Source of the DNA: Negativicutes bacterium
GTDB lineage: Bacteria > Bacillota > Negativicutes > SKW292
Assembly (NCBI GenBank): GCA_026416215.1
Contig: JAOAFP010000025.1
Coordinates: 4,768 to 16,918, forward strand
DNA length: 12,151 nucleotides
Reading direction: 5' to 3'
The position numbers and the translations under genes are program-made. Shown piece by piece: positions 1 through 7,105 of the stretch. The notes under the pieces were generated by a model that did not search any database, had not been told where the DNA came from, and was given only the letters and a program-made list of their open reading frames with translations. Numbering within the stretch: position 1 is the first letter of the stretch; every line of letters begins with the position of its first letter.

Positions 1-1027
1 CCCGCCGGTCGGGTAGCCCCAGCCGGCGGGCCGGGCCCCCGGCCATCAGCCACACCAGCCGGCCCATGGTCAGCTGGCCGCTCGCCACCAGTTCGGTGAA
101 ACAAACCACCAGAGCCGTCTCCAGCCCAATCAGCCCCGGCGCCCCCATACGCTTGTCCTGCTCGCTGTGGGGGGCGTGATCGGTGGCGATCGCGTCCACC
201 ACCCCGCCCCTGACGGCCGCGATCAGGGCCAGCCGGTCGCGTTGGCTTCTCAGCGGCGGATTGACCCGAAAATCAACCTCGTCGGTCAAAACCAGATGAT
301 GGGGAGTCACTTCGAGGCTGACCGCCACCCCCCGCCGCCGGGCGGCCGCCGCCATTTCCACCCCCTCGGCGGTGCTGACGTGGCAGAGGTGGACCGGGCT
401 GCCCAGCTCCCCGCTCAGCCGGATGTCGCGGGCGATCATCGCGTTTTCCGACCGGCGGCTGTCGGTGCCGTCCATCTCCCGGTAGGCGGCGTGGGACATC
501 ACTATCGCCCTCTTTTCCCTGGCGACAGCCATTGCTTCGGCCATCAGCCGGTCGTCCTCCACCCCGCAGCCGTCGTCGCTCACCACCCGGAAGGGCGGCC
601 AGCAGCTTACTTCAGCCATGGCCGGCGACAACCTTTCGCCGGCCAGGTCCTCGGTGATCGCCGCCGCCTGCCGGCCGTCCACCAGGCCGGCCCGCCTGAG
701 TTGCTCCTCATTGTCGGCCGCCTGCCGCCAGCTGTTGATCACCGGCCGGGTATTGGCCATCATCGTGACAAAACCGTAGCCCCCGGCCACCGCCGCCCGG
801 CTGCCGGAAACAAAGTCTTCCTTGTACTCGTGGCCCGGCTGGCGGAAATGGCAGTGCAAGTCCACCAGGGCCGGCAACAGCAGCAGCCCCCGGCCGTCGA
901 TCGTGGCTGCCCCGGCCGGCCGGCGGTGCACGTACCGTCCGTCTTCAATGTAAACATCGCCCGTCCGCTGGCCGTCACTGTCCACCACCCGGACATCGGC
1001 AACGATCAGGCACCTTTCCCCTGCCAC
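1..1027 (-). CDS. pyrC: Dihydroorotase, class I (3' end beyond the window)
   Basis: Cytoplasmic zinc amidohydrolase that interconverts carbamoyl-aspartate and dihydroorotate, the third step of pyrimidine synthesis. About 342 codons are visible; family members are usually near 425, so the C-terminus lies outside the window. Visible motifs are the metal-binding DLHCHFRQPG (His58 and His60), ANTRPV substrate loop, SDDG (the class I bridging Asp region), HLCHVSTA, EVTPHH and the IATDHAPH signature. The usual HCED motif reads HAAY and the following loop is short. The start is uncertain. GTG at 1027 is the first possible codon after the in-frame pyrI stop, but it has a poor ribosome binding site. 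AGGGGAAAGG lies just downstream and would suit a CTG start at 1009. It is the third gene of pyrB-pyrI-pyrC, 3 bp after pyrI. The family call is firm. Confidence 0.95.
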   Translation of the reverse strand, partial: MAGERCLIVADVRVVDSDGQRTGDVYIEDGRYVHRRPAGAATIDGRGLLLLPALVDLHCHFRQPGHEYKEDFVSGSRAAVAGGYGFVTMMANTRPVINSWRQAADNEEQLRRAGLVDGRQAAAITEDLAGERLSPAMAEVSCWPPFRVVSDDGCGVEDDRLMAEAMAVAREKRAIVMSHAAYREMDGTDSRRSENAMIARDIRLSGELGSPVHLCHVSTAEGVEMAAAARRRGVAVSLEVTPHHLVLTDEVDFRVNPPLRSQRDRLALIAAVRGGVVDAIATDHAPHSEQDKRMGAPGLIGLETALVVCFTELVASGQLTMGRLVWLMAGGPARRLGLPDRR

Positions 1028-1030
1028 CGC

Positions 1031-1450
1031 TCAGACCGCAAGCAGGTGGTCGCAGTACTTGCAGCGGTAGCTGCTGCTGCCCGGCAGCCGGACAAACACG
1101 TGATCGACCTGTTGCTCAACCGTAGTCACGCAGCGCGGGTTTTTGCAGAACAGCAGATTCACCACCCGCTCCGGCAGGGTAAGGGAGAACTTCTTCACCG
1201 TCTTCCCCCGGCGAATGACCGACACCGTGGCCTGCGGGGCCAGAATGCCCAAATCGTCCAGATTCACATCGTCGCTATTCTCAATCTTGATCATATCCTT
1301 GCTGCCCATCTTGTTGCTGGGCACGTTCATAATCAGTGCAGTCTGGAGATTGGCGGAATCCAGCCCCAAGTGATAGAAAATTTTCAGCCCCTTGCCGGCG
1401 GGAATGTGGTCGATAACCAGCCCGTTCTGGATGCTGGCAACTGTTATCAT
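1031..1450 (-). CDS. pyrI: Aspartate carbamoyltransferase regulatory subunit
   Basis: Regulatory chain of the class B (E. coli-type) aspartate transcarbamylase. It binds nucleotide effectors through its N-terminal domain and contacts PyrB through a C-terminal zinc domain. The protein is 139 residues, slightly shorter than the E. coli chain. The zinc domain is complete: CKNPRC (Cys102, Cys107) and CKYC (Cys130, Cys133), matching the C-x4-C and C-x2-C pattern of PyrI. The ATG shares one base with the pyrB stop (TGATG), and GGGGGTG lies just upstream inside pyrB, so translation is probably coupled. Coupling would suit the 1:1 subunit ratio of the holoenzyme. Presence of PyrI predicts an allosterically regulated holoenzyme. 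There is no sign of damage. Confidence 0.96.
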   Translation of the reverse strand: MITVASIQNGLVIDHIPAGKGLKIFYHLGLDSANLQTALIMNVPSNKMGSKDMIKIENSDDVNLDDLGILAPQATVSVIRRGKTVKKFSLTLPERVVNLLFCKNPRCVTTVEQQVDHVFVRLPGSSSYRCKYCDHLLAV

Positions 1451-2373
1451 CAGCTCACCCCCAACAATTTGGCGATCAGTGCCATTCTCGCAATCATTCC
1501 CAGCCGGGCCTGGGGAAAATACACCGCCCGCCGGTCATCATCCACCCCGTAGGCAATCTCGTTAACCCGCGGCAGCGGGTGCATCACGATCAGATCCTCC
1601 CTGGCCCGGGACAGCACCCGCCGGTCGAGAATATAGCAGTCCTTCAGCCGCAGGTAGTCGGCCTCGTTGAAAAACCGTTCCCGTTGCACCCTGGTCATAT
1701 AAAGAATGTCCATCTTGCCGATATGCTGTTCCAGCGGCTGGTCGACCACGCACTCCACCGCACAACCGGCCGGCAGCCCGGCCATTATGTAGTCGGGCAC
1801 GGTTAGCTCTCCGGGCGACACGCAGACAAACCGCACCCCCGGGTAGCGGGCCATGGCCTGAATCAGCGAGTGCACCGTCCGGCCGAACTTGAGGTCGCCG
1901 CACAGCCCCACGGTCAGCCCCTCGAACCGCTGCTTGTAGTGGCGAATGGTAAACAGATCGGTCAGGGTCTGGGTGGGGTGATGGTGGCCGCCGTCACCGG
2001 CGTTAATCACCGGAATGGGCGAATAGCCGGCCGCCACCAGCGCCGAACCCTCCTTGGGATGGCGCATAACCGCAATGTCGGCGTAACAGGCCACAGTGCG
2101 GATGGTGTCGGCAATACTCTCCCCTTTGGCCACCGAACTGGAATTGGGCTCGGCGAACCCGATCACCTGCCCCCCCAGACGGTACATCGCCGCCTCAAAA
2201 CTAAACCTAGTCCGGGTACTGGGCTCATAAAACAGCGTTGCCATAATCATGCCCCGGCACAGCGAAAAAAAATCTCCCATGCTGGCCGCCATCGTCTCGG
2301 CCAACCGGAAGATCTCCTCCATCTCCGCCGGGGTGAAATCGTGTGGCTCTATCAAATGCCGACCCTTTAACAT
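1450..2373 (-). CDS. pyrB: Aspartate carbamoyltransferase catalytic subunit
   Basis: Condenses carbamoyl phosphate with L-aspartate, the committed step of pyrimidine synthesis. The protein is 307 residues, close to the E. coli chain. The carbamoyl-phosphate loop STRTR is at residues 52-56. The mobile 80s loop SVAKGES supplies the active-site lysine. NAGDGGHHHPTQ, DLKFGRTVHS and MHPLPRVNEI follow in the expected order. The frame is open upstream to 2490, but the family N-terminus fits the ATG at 2373 (MLKGRHLIEP), and GGGGGTGG precedes it. The promoter -10 box at 2401-2406 also lies inside the longer frame, which argues against the longer start. First gene of the pyrBIC operon; pyrI overlaps its stop by one base. 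Confidence 0.97.
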   Translation of the reverse strand: MLKGRHLIEPHDFTPAEMEEIFRLAETMAASMGDFFSLCRGMIMATLFYEPSTRTRFSFEAAMYRLGGQVIGFAEPNSSSVAKGESIADTIRTVACYADIAVMRHPKEGSALVAAGYSPIPVINAGDGGHHHPTQTLTDLFTIRHYKQRFEGLTVGLCGDLKFGRTVHSLIQAMARYPGVRFVCVSPGELTVPDYIMAGLPAGCAVECVVDQPLEQHIGKMDILYMTRVQRERFFNEADYLRLKDCYILDRRVLSRAREDLIVMHPLPRVNEIAYGVDDDRRAVYFPQARLGMIARMALIAKLLGVS

Positions 2374-2400
2374 CCGAACCACCCCCGTCAAATTTTTCAC

Positions 2401-2406
2401 ATTATA
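2401..2406 (-). promoter_or_regulatory. Extended -10 promoter of pyrBIC
   Basis: The minus strand reads TGGTATAAT, a perfect extended -10 (TGnTATAAT). The best 17-bp-spaced -35 is only TTTTCC, so the TG extension probably carries recognition. A transcript would start about 7 bases downstream, leaving only about 20 nt before the pyrB ATG. That is too short for an attenuator hairpin or a PyrR-binding leader. Assignment rests on sequence alone. Confidence 0.7.
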
Positions 2407-2596
2407 CCACAACTGTCCGGCCGGGAAAACCGGCTGGGACGGTAAACGGCACACACCCACCCTTGTCTTCGAAAGCGGAAATTGCCGCAATAGTGTGATA
2501 ACAGCTGAATAAAGCCGTTAATCAAAGTCAATCGTTCCTGATTGTCCTTGTCCGCTTCCGGCCGCTTATGCTAAAATTCCCCGCGGGCGAGGGGCA

Positions 2597-2636
2597 GTCG
2601 CGTCGCCTGCGGATCGCAAGGCAGGGCAGACGCGAC
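2597..2636. repeat. Imperfect palindrome between malY and pyrB
   Basis: GTCGCGTC at 2597-2604 is the exact reverse complement of GACGCGAC at 2629-2636. Inside it, CCTGC at 2606-2610 pairs with GCAGG at 2621-2625. The result is a two-part stem with a 10-base loop. It lies between the malY terminator and the pyrB promoter, outside any gene. It could be a dispersed palindromic element, a protein-binding site or chance in GC-rich DNA. I see no second copy here. Confidence 0.4.
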
Positions 2637-2646
2637 AGGCTGGTGG

Positions 2647-2688
2647 AAAACAGACAGGCCACAGTGCAAACTGTGGCCTGTCTGTTTT
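2647..2688 (-). terminator. Strong intrinsic terminator after malY, possibly bidirectional
   Basis: A perfect 15-bp stem (2650-2664 with 2671-2685) closes on a 6-base loop. It extends to 18 bp with flanking A and T runs. On the minus strand it begins 8 bases after the malY stop and is followed by a four-T tract, so it should end the glycan-DUF1015-malY transcript. On the plus strand it is followed by seven T, which is even better, although no plus-strand gene runs into it. Confidence 0.9.
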
Positions 2689-2695
2689 TTTGTTT

Positions 2696-3919
2696 TCACA
2701 CCGGCCGGCCGGCAGCCGCCACCTCCCTGATCCGCCGGGCAGCCAGCCGCAGCTTGTCACGGGGGCAGGCGATGTTCAGCCTGATGAACCCCTGGCCGCC
2801 CCGGCCGAAAGCCGTTCCCGCCCTTGTCACCACCTTGCCGTCGTCGGCCAGCCGCCGGGCCAAACCAATGGTGGCCTCGATCAGTCGGTTGGGCGGATAG
2901 CCCCAGCCGGCAAACAGCCGCCGGCAGTCCAGCCACGGCAAATAGGTCGCCCCGGCCGGCATCAGGGACAGACCTTCGGTGCCGCTGGCCAGGTAGTCAG
3001 CCAGCCAGCGGCGGTTATCCTCAATATAGTCAAGCATTGCCGCCAGCCACGGCTGGCCGTGCCGGTAAGCGGCCACCACCGCCGTCATTGCCAGGGCATT
3101 GGCCGCATAAACCCCGTACTTGCGTAGTCGCTTTGTCATTTCCTCGCGCAGCCCGGCGTGGGGCAAAATGGCGTAGGCGCTGTTCACCCCCGACAGGTTA
3201 AACGGCTTGGCGGCCGACGATATCACCGCCACCTGCTGGCCCACCGGCCGGTGCCCGGCCGCGGCCAGCAGCGACACCGGCCGGTGATCGCGATAAACCA
3301 GGTCGAGATGGGCCTCGTCGCTGATCAGCCGCAGCCGGTATTCGTGACAGATATCCACCAGTCGGTCCAGTTCGGCCCGCGACCATACCCTCCCCACCGG
3401 GGTGTGGGGGCTGCACAGCAGCAATACCCCGGCCTGCCCGCTGGCGGCGATATTCTCCAGCCCCCGCCAGTCGATGCTGTACCAGTCGTTTTCCAGGATC
3501 AACGGGTTTTCGACCACCCGCCGGTCGTGAGCGGCGATCAGCCTGTGGAAAGAATCGTAGACTGGCGGCTGAATAATTACTCCTTCGCCCGGCTCGGTCC
3601 AGATATCCAGCAGCATGGCAATGGTGGCCAGAATCCCCGGGGTGTAAACCACGTCCTCCGGCATAACTTCCAAGTCAAACCGTTTCTGCCACCAGTCGGC
3701 CACCGCATCGCGGTAGTAGCAGTTCTGCCAGCGGGTATAACCCAGCACCGGATGGTCAAGTCTTCGCCTTATCGCGTCCAGAACCGACCCCGGACAGGCA
3801 AAATCCATGTCCGATACTGCAAACGGCAAAACTCCCTCCTCGGCAAACCGGTTCTCAGCGTAATCCCACTGCGAGCAACAGGTCCCTCGGCGCTCGATTA
3901 TTCGGTCAAAATCATACAC
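2696..3919 (-). CDS. malY: MalY/PatB-type PLP-dependent C-S beta-lyase
   Basis: Fold-type I PLP enzyme of the MalY/PatB branch, whose members cleave the C-S bond of cystathionine or cysteine conjugates to give a thiol, pyruvate and ammonia. Seen: the family N-terminus YDFD...GTCCSQWDYAENRF, LPFAVSDMDF, GYTRW, SDEAHLDLVY (PLP-ring Asp201), SSAAKPFNLSG (Schiff-base Lys238) and FIRLN (substrate-carboxylate Arg). One key residue is odd: the usual Asn of the PHNPVG motif is Thr173 here (PHTPVG). I start at GTG 3919, giving 407 residues, because AGGGGAG at 3934-3928 sits 8 bases before it; GTG 3928 would have no spacing. It follows DUF1015 by 2 bp and ends the operon just before the terminator. The substrate cannot be read from the sequence; plain aminotransferase activity is possible. 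Confidence 0.88.
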   Translation of the reverse strand: MYDFDRIIERRGTCCSQWDYAENRFAEEGVLPFAVSDMDFACPGSVLDAIRRRLDHPVLGYTRWQNCYYRDAVADWWQKRFDLEVMPEDVVYTPGILATIAMLLDIWTEPGEGVIIQPPVYDSFHRLIAAHDRRVVENPLILENDWYSIDWRGLENIAASGQAGVLLLCSPHTPVGRVWSRAELDRLVDICHEYRLRLISDEAHLDLVYRDHRPVSLLAAAGHRPVGQQVAVISSAAKPFNLSGVNSAYAILPHAGLREEMTKRLRKYGVYAANALAMTAVVAAYRHGQPWLAAMLDYIEDNRRWLADYLASGTEGLSLMPAGATYLPWLDCRRLFAGWGYPPNRLIEATIGLARRLADDGKVVTRAGTAFGRGGQGFIRLNIACPRDKLRLAARRIREVAAAGRPV

Positions 3920-3921
3920 CG

Positions 3922-5142
3922 CTACCACTCCCCTATCTCATGCACCACCAGCCCGTCGGCCAGCTTGGGCTCAAACCAGGTGGACTTGGGTGGCATAATT
4001 TCACCGGCATCAGCCACCGCCAGCAGATCGGCCATGGTCGTGGCCGGCAGGGCAAACGCTGCCGCCCACTCGCCGCTGTCCACCCGCCGGAGCAGTTCAT
4101 CCGCCCCCCTGATCCCCCCGACAAAATCAATTCGCCGGTCGGTACGGGGATCGTTGATGCCCAGCAATGGGGCCAGCACCGCCTGCTGCAGCCGGTTGGC
4201 CGGCAACCGGGCCAACACGCCGTCACCCTTCACCGGCACAATCAGCCGGTACCAGCGCCTGTCCAGATATAGCATCGCCTGGTCTGCCCCGGCCGGCGGC
4301 TGCCAGCCGTCGCCAGCCGTCACTTCCACCCCGGCCGCCGCCAGCCCGGCCAGAAACTCCGCCGGGCTGCAGCCGGCCAAATCCCTGATTAAACGGTTGT
4401 ACGGCAAAATTTCCAGCTGATCAGCCGGAAACAGTACGGCCAGAAACCACTGGGCGGCCTCACTGCCCAGCTCTTCTCCCGCCCGGGCTGCCGCTGCCGA
4501 GCGGTGATGGCCGTCAGCGATATACAGCCGCGGCATTTGCTCCACTATTGCCTGCCATTCCCGGTTTTGGACCGGGGGCAACGGCCACAGCTGGTGCCGC
4601 ACCCCATCGCTGGCCATCACATCTATTTCAGCCTGACTGGACATCGTTGCCCCGGCCAGCATGGCCGCCAGCCGGCCGTCATCGTCGCGGCCGGCCAGAA
4701 ACACCGGTCCGGTCTGGGCCCGGGTGGCCAGGATATGCCGGGTACGGTCCTCTTCCTTATCCGGCCGGGTAAGCTCGTGCCTGCGTACCACCCCCGCCCG
4801 GTACTCGGCCACCGATGCCAGCCCGACCAGCCCGGTCTGGGATCGCCCCCGCCAGGTCAGCTGATAAACGTAAAACCGCTCATGGCTGTCAGGCACCAGC
4901 CAGCCTCTGGCCTTCATCTTCCGCCAGTTGGCGGCCGCCCGCTCATACACCCGCTGGTCATCGGCCGCCAGTTCCGGCGGCAGTTCCACCTCAGCCCGGG
5001 TCACCCGCAAAAAGCAGTGTTGATTGCCGACACAGACAGCCCGGGCCTCATCCCGGCCAACCACGTCATAGGGCGGGGAAATAACCGCTGCCGCCAGATC
5101 CGGCCGCGGCACCCACCCGGCCAGTGGCTTAAATTTTGCCAA
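3922..5142 (-). CDS. DUF1015 family protein of unknown function
   Basis: Recognised as a DUF1015-family protein, a widespread soluble bacterial family without an established reaction. With the chosen start it is 406 residues, normal for the family. Conserved blocks in order are PPYDV (about 23-27), RRHELT and DKEEDRTRH near the middle, YIADGHHRSAAA (about 207-218), LPYNRL (about 246-251), and a C-terminal FALP...VADAGE.MPPKSTWFEPKL. The His-rich DGHHR block is the likeliest functional site. No signal peptide or membrane segment is seen. I start at TTG 5142 because AAGGGGG is 8 bases upstream and the protein then begins MAKFKPLAG, as family members do; the frame is open further to 5184. It lies 51 bp after pglF and 2 bp before malY. 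The family call is firm; the function is unknown. Confidence 0.88.
   Translation of the reverse strand: MAKFKPLAGWVPRPDLAAAVISPPYDVVGRDEARAVCVGNQHCFLRVTRAEVELPPELAADDQRVYERAAANWRKMKARGWLVPDSHERFYVYQLTWRGRSQTGLVGLASVAEYRAGVVRRHELTRPDKEEDRTRHILATRAQTGPVFLAGRDDDGRLAAMLAGATMSSQAEIDVMASDGVRHQLWPLPPVQNREWQAIVEQMPRLYIADGHHRSAAAARAGEELGSEAAQWFLAVLFPADQLEILPYNRLIRDLAGCSPAEFLAGLAAAGVEVTAGDGWQPPAGADQAMLYLDRRWYRLIVPVKGDGVLARLPANRLQQAVLAPLLGINDPRTDRRIDFVGGIRGADELLRRVDSGEWAAAFALPATTMADLLAVADAGEIMPPKSTWFEPKLADGLVVHEIGEW
3928..3934 (-). promoter_or_regulatory. Ribosome binding site that sets the malY start
   Basis: AGGGGAG lies inside the last codons of the DUF1015 gene, 8 bases before GTG 3919. This favours the shorter start over GTG 3928 and implies translational coupling with DUF1015. 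Confidence 0.65.
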
Positions 5143-5150
5143 TTCCAGTT

Positions 5151-5157
5151 CCCCCTT
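5151..5157 (-). promoter_or_regulatory. Ribosome binding site for the TTG start of the DUF1015 gene
   Basis: AAGGGGG, 8 bases before TTG 5142. It decides the start against the GTG/ATG pair at 5184-5181. Confidence 0.7.
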
Positions 5158-5193
5158 CAGCCAGGGAAAGGTCTGCCGCATCACCGGCCACGG

Positions 5194-7065
5194 CTATGTT
5201 CCCTTTCCCTGCGGCCGGCCTTTTTCCCTGTTCCCCCAGCGTTCAAGGGCTGCCATCACCTCGCCGGCGCCAATATCCTGCCTGGCCGCCAGCCGCAGCA
5301 GCTCTTCGCCATCGGCCGGGCAGGCCAGACCAACCAGCTTAAACATAGCGTTGTCCACAACCTCGACGTTGTCGTCGCCTTCCTTCCACAGCTCTTCAAA
5401 CAGCTTTTCCCCCGGTCTTATGCCGGTGTACCTAATTTCAATGTCGCTGTCAGGCTCGCACCCGGACAGCCTGATCATATCCCTGGCCAAATCGACAATT
5501 TTCACCGGTTCGCCCATATTGAGAAGAAAAATCTCCCCGCCGGCCGCCCTGGCCCCAGCCATCAGCACCAGTTGGCAGGCTTCTGGTATGGTCATAAAAT
5601 ACCGCCTCATATCGGGGTGGGTAACCGTGACCGGCCCGCCGGCCGCGATTTGCCGCCGGAACATCGGCACCACGCTACCGCGGCTGCCCAGCACGTTGCC
5701 GAACCGGACCGCACACATTCTGGTCGTGCCGGCCGTCGCCTGCAGCAAAACAAAAATCAGCTCGGCCACCCGCTTGCTGGCTCCCATGACACTGACCGGA
5801 TTGACCGCCTTGTCGGTTGAGACAAGAAGACAAAGCTCCGTCCCGGCGCCCGCCGCCGCCCTGGCCACCACGTACGAACCCCAGACGTTGTTGCGCCAGG
5901 CCTCGACCGGCTGGTTTTCCATAAGCGGCACGTGCTTGTGGGCAGCTGCGTGCAGCACGACCTGAGGCCGGTAAAGGCTAAAGGCCGCACGCACCGCCGT
6001 CTCGTCGCGCACGTCGCCGATAAACGGCCATACCGGCAGCTGCGGCTCGCGGTGGCAAATTTCCTGATAAATATCGTAAATGCTATTTTCCCCCCGGCCG
6101 AACAGCACCAGGCCCTTCACTCCCCCGGCCGCCAGCTGGCGGGCAATTTCCCCGCCGATCGAGCCGCCGGCACCGGTAATCAGCACCGTCTTGCCGCCGT
6201 AAAACCGGAAAAGTTTTTCCCGGTCAAAACTGACCGCCTTGCGGGACAGCAGGTCCTCGATTTCGATCTGCCGCAGCTGGCTTACCGTCACCCGGCCGCT
6301 GACTATGTCAAACATGCCGGGCACAGTTTTGACGCTTAGACCGGCAGCCTGGCAAATGGCGTTGATCTTTCCGATTTCACCCCCGGGCAGGGACGGCACG
6401 GCCAGAAAAATATCCTTCACCTGTTTTTTGGCCGCCAGCCGGGGGATGTCGTCGCGGCCGCCCAACACTCTGTAACCGGCAACCATTTTGCCGAGCTTGC
6501 CGGGGTCGTCGTCGAGGAAACCGCAGATTTTGAACTGGTCGCGCAAATTTCGTTCGATCTCCCGCACCAGCATCATCCCGGCATCACCGGCGCCAAAAAT
6601 TAGCACCTTCTTTATTGGCCGGCCGCCCTGGGTTTTATCTGCCGCCCTCGCCAGGAAAGCTTGCCGGGTAAACCGCGATTTTAACGACCACAGCACCCGT
6701 GGTGTCAGGCGCAAGCCGACAAAAGCCAGCACATCCAGCACTGCCAGCAACAGGTAAAACCCCCGCGGCAGGCTGGCGCCGTGGATGACCATGGCCAGGA
6801 AAAACAACCCGTCGGCCGCCAGCACCGCCGCCACCACCCGTGCCACTTCCGGCACCGAAGCATAGCGCCAGACCTGCTGGTATCCCCCGGCTGCCGCCAT
6901 CGTTGCCAGCCCCAGCAGGCAGCGCAGCCAAACGCTCCGGGCCAGAATGTCGTAAAAATGGTGGTTAATATCGCCGTCCAGCCGGATCATCATAGCCGCG
7001 TAGGCTAAAACGGCCAAAGCCACTATATCAACAATCGCCCAGCGAAAACGCCATATCCGCCGCAA
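5194..7065 (-). CDS. pglF: PglF/CapD/WbpM-type UDP-GlcNAc 4,6-dehydratase, membrane-bound
   Basis: Converts UDP-GlcNAc to the UDP-4-keto-6-deoxy sugar, the first step of di-N-acetylbacillosamine synthesis. The 623-residue protein has the long-form architecture: about four hydrophobic N-terminal helices (first ~130 residues), a CoA-binding-like Rossmann domain (VLIFGAGDAGMM, about 154-165), then the catalytic extended SDR domain with VLITGAGGSIG (about 294-304), HAAAHKHVPLME and STDKAVNPVSVMGASK. In that last motif Met427 replaces the usual catalytic Tyr and Lys431 is kept, the Ser/Met/Lys arrangement known for WbpM-type enzymes. RFGNVLGSRGSVVP and RPGEKLFEEL follow. I start at TTG 7065 behind GGAGGGGG; the frame is open to 7122 but would then overlap pglC. 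It ends 51 bp before DUF1015. A related dehydratase (FucNAc or QuiNAc pathway) is possible, but the neighbours favour bacillosamine. Confidence 0.92.
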   Translation of the reverse strand: MRRIWRFRWAIVDIVALAVLAYAAMMIRLDGDINHHFYDILARSVWLRCLLGLATMAAAGGYQQVWRYASVPEVARVVAAVLAADGLFFLAMVIHGASLPRGFYLLLAVLDVLAFVGLRLTPRVLWSLKSRFTRQAFLARAADKTQGGRPIKKVLIFGAGDAGMMLVREIERNLRDQFKICGFLDDDPGKLGKMVAGYRVLGGRDDIPRLAAKKQVKDIFLAVPSLPGGEIGKINAICQAAGLSVKTVPGMFDIVSGRVTVSQLRQIEIEDLLSRKAVSFDREKLFRFYGGKTVLITGAGGSIGGEIARQLAAGGVKGLVLFGRGENSIYDIYQEICHREPQLPVWPFIGDVRDETAVRAAFSLYRPQVVLHAAAHKHVPLMENQPVEAWRNNVWGSYVVARAAAGAGTELCLLVSTDKAVNPVSVMGASKRVAELIFVLLQATAGTTRMCAVRFGNVLGSRGSVVPMFRRQIAAGGPVTVTHPDMRRYFMTIPEACQLVLMAGARAAGGEIFLLNMGEPVKIVDLARDMIRLSGCEPDSDIEIRYTGIRPGEKLFEELWKEGDDNVEVVDNAMFKLVGLACPADGEELLRLAARQDIGAGEVMAALERWGNREKGRPQGKGT

Positions 7066-7071
7066 AATTAT

Positions 7072-7079
7072 CCCCCTCC
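7072..7079 (-). promoter_or_regulatory. Ribosome binding site for the TTG start of pglF
   Basis: GGAGGGGG, 6 bases before TTG 7065, in the 40-bp gap after pglC. It is the best Shine-Dalgarno match in the window and decides the pglF start. Confidence 0.75.
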
Positions 7080-7105
7080 AAAACCGGACGGTGCTATGTC
7101 CTGTG

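Noticed and set aside
167..1552. Long plus-strand open frame (461 codons) opposite pyrC, pyrI and pyrB; similar ones at 3158-4420, 4504-5820 and 7858-8820
   Set aside because: They lie antisense to genes with clear motifs, are rich in Pro/His/Gly/Arg as expected from the complement of GC-rich coding sequence, and have no recognisable domains.
2374..2490. Upstream extension of pyrB to an earlier start at 2490
   Set aside because: The added 39 residues match no aspartate transcarbamylase N-terminus, and the TATAAT box lies within them. The ATG at 2373 fits the family.
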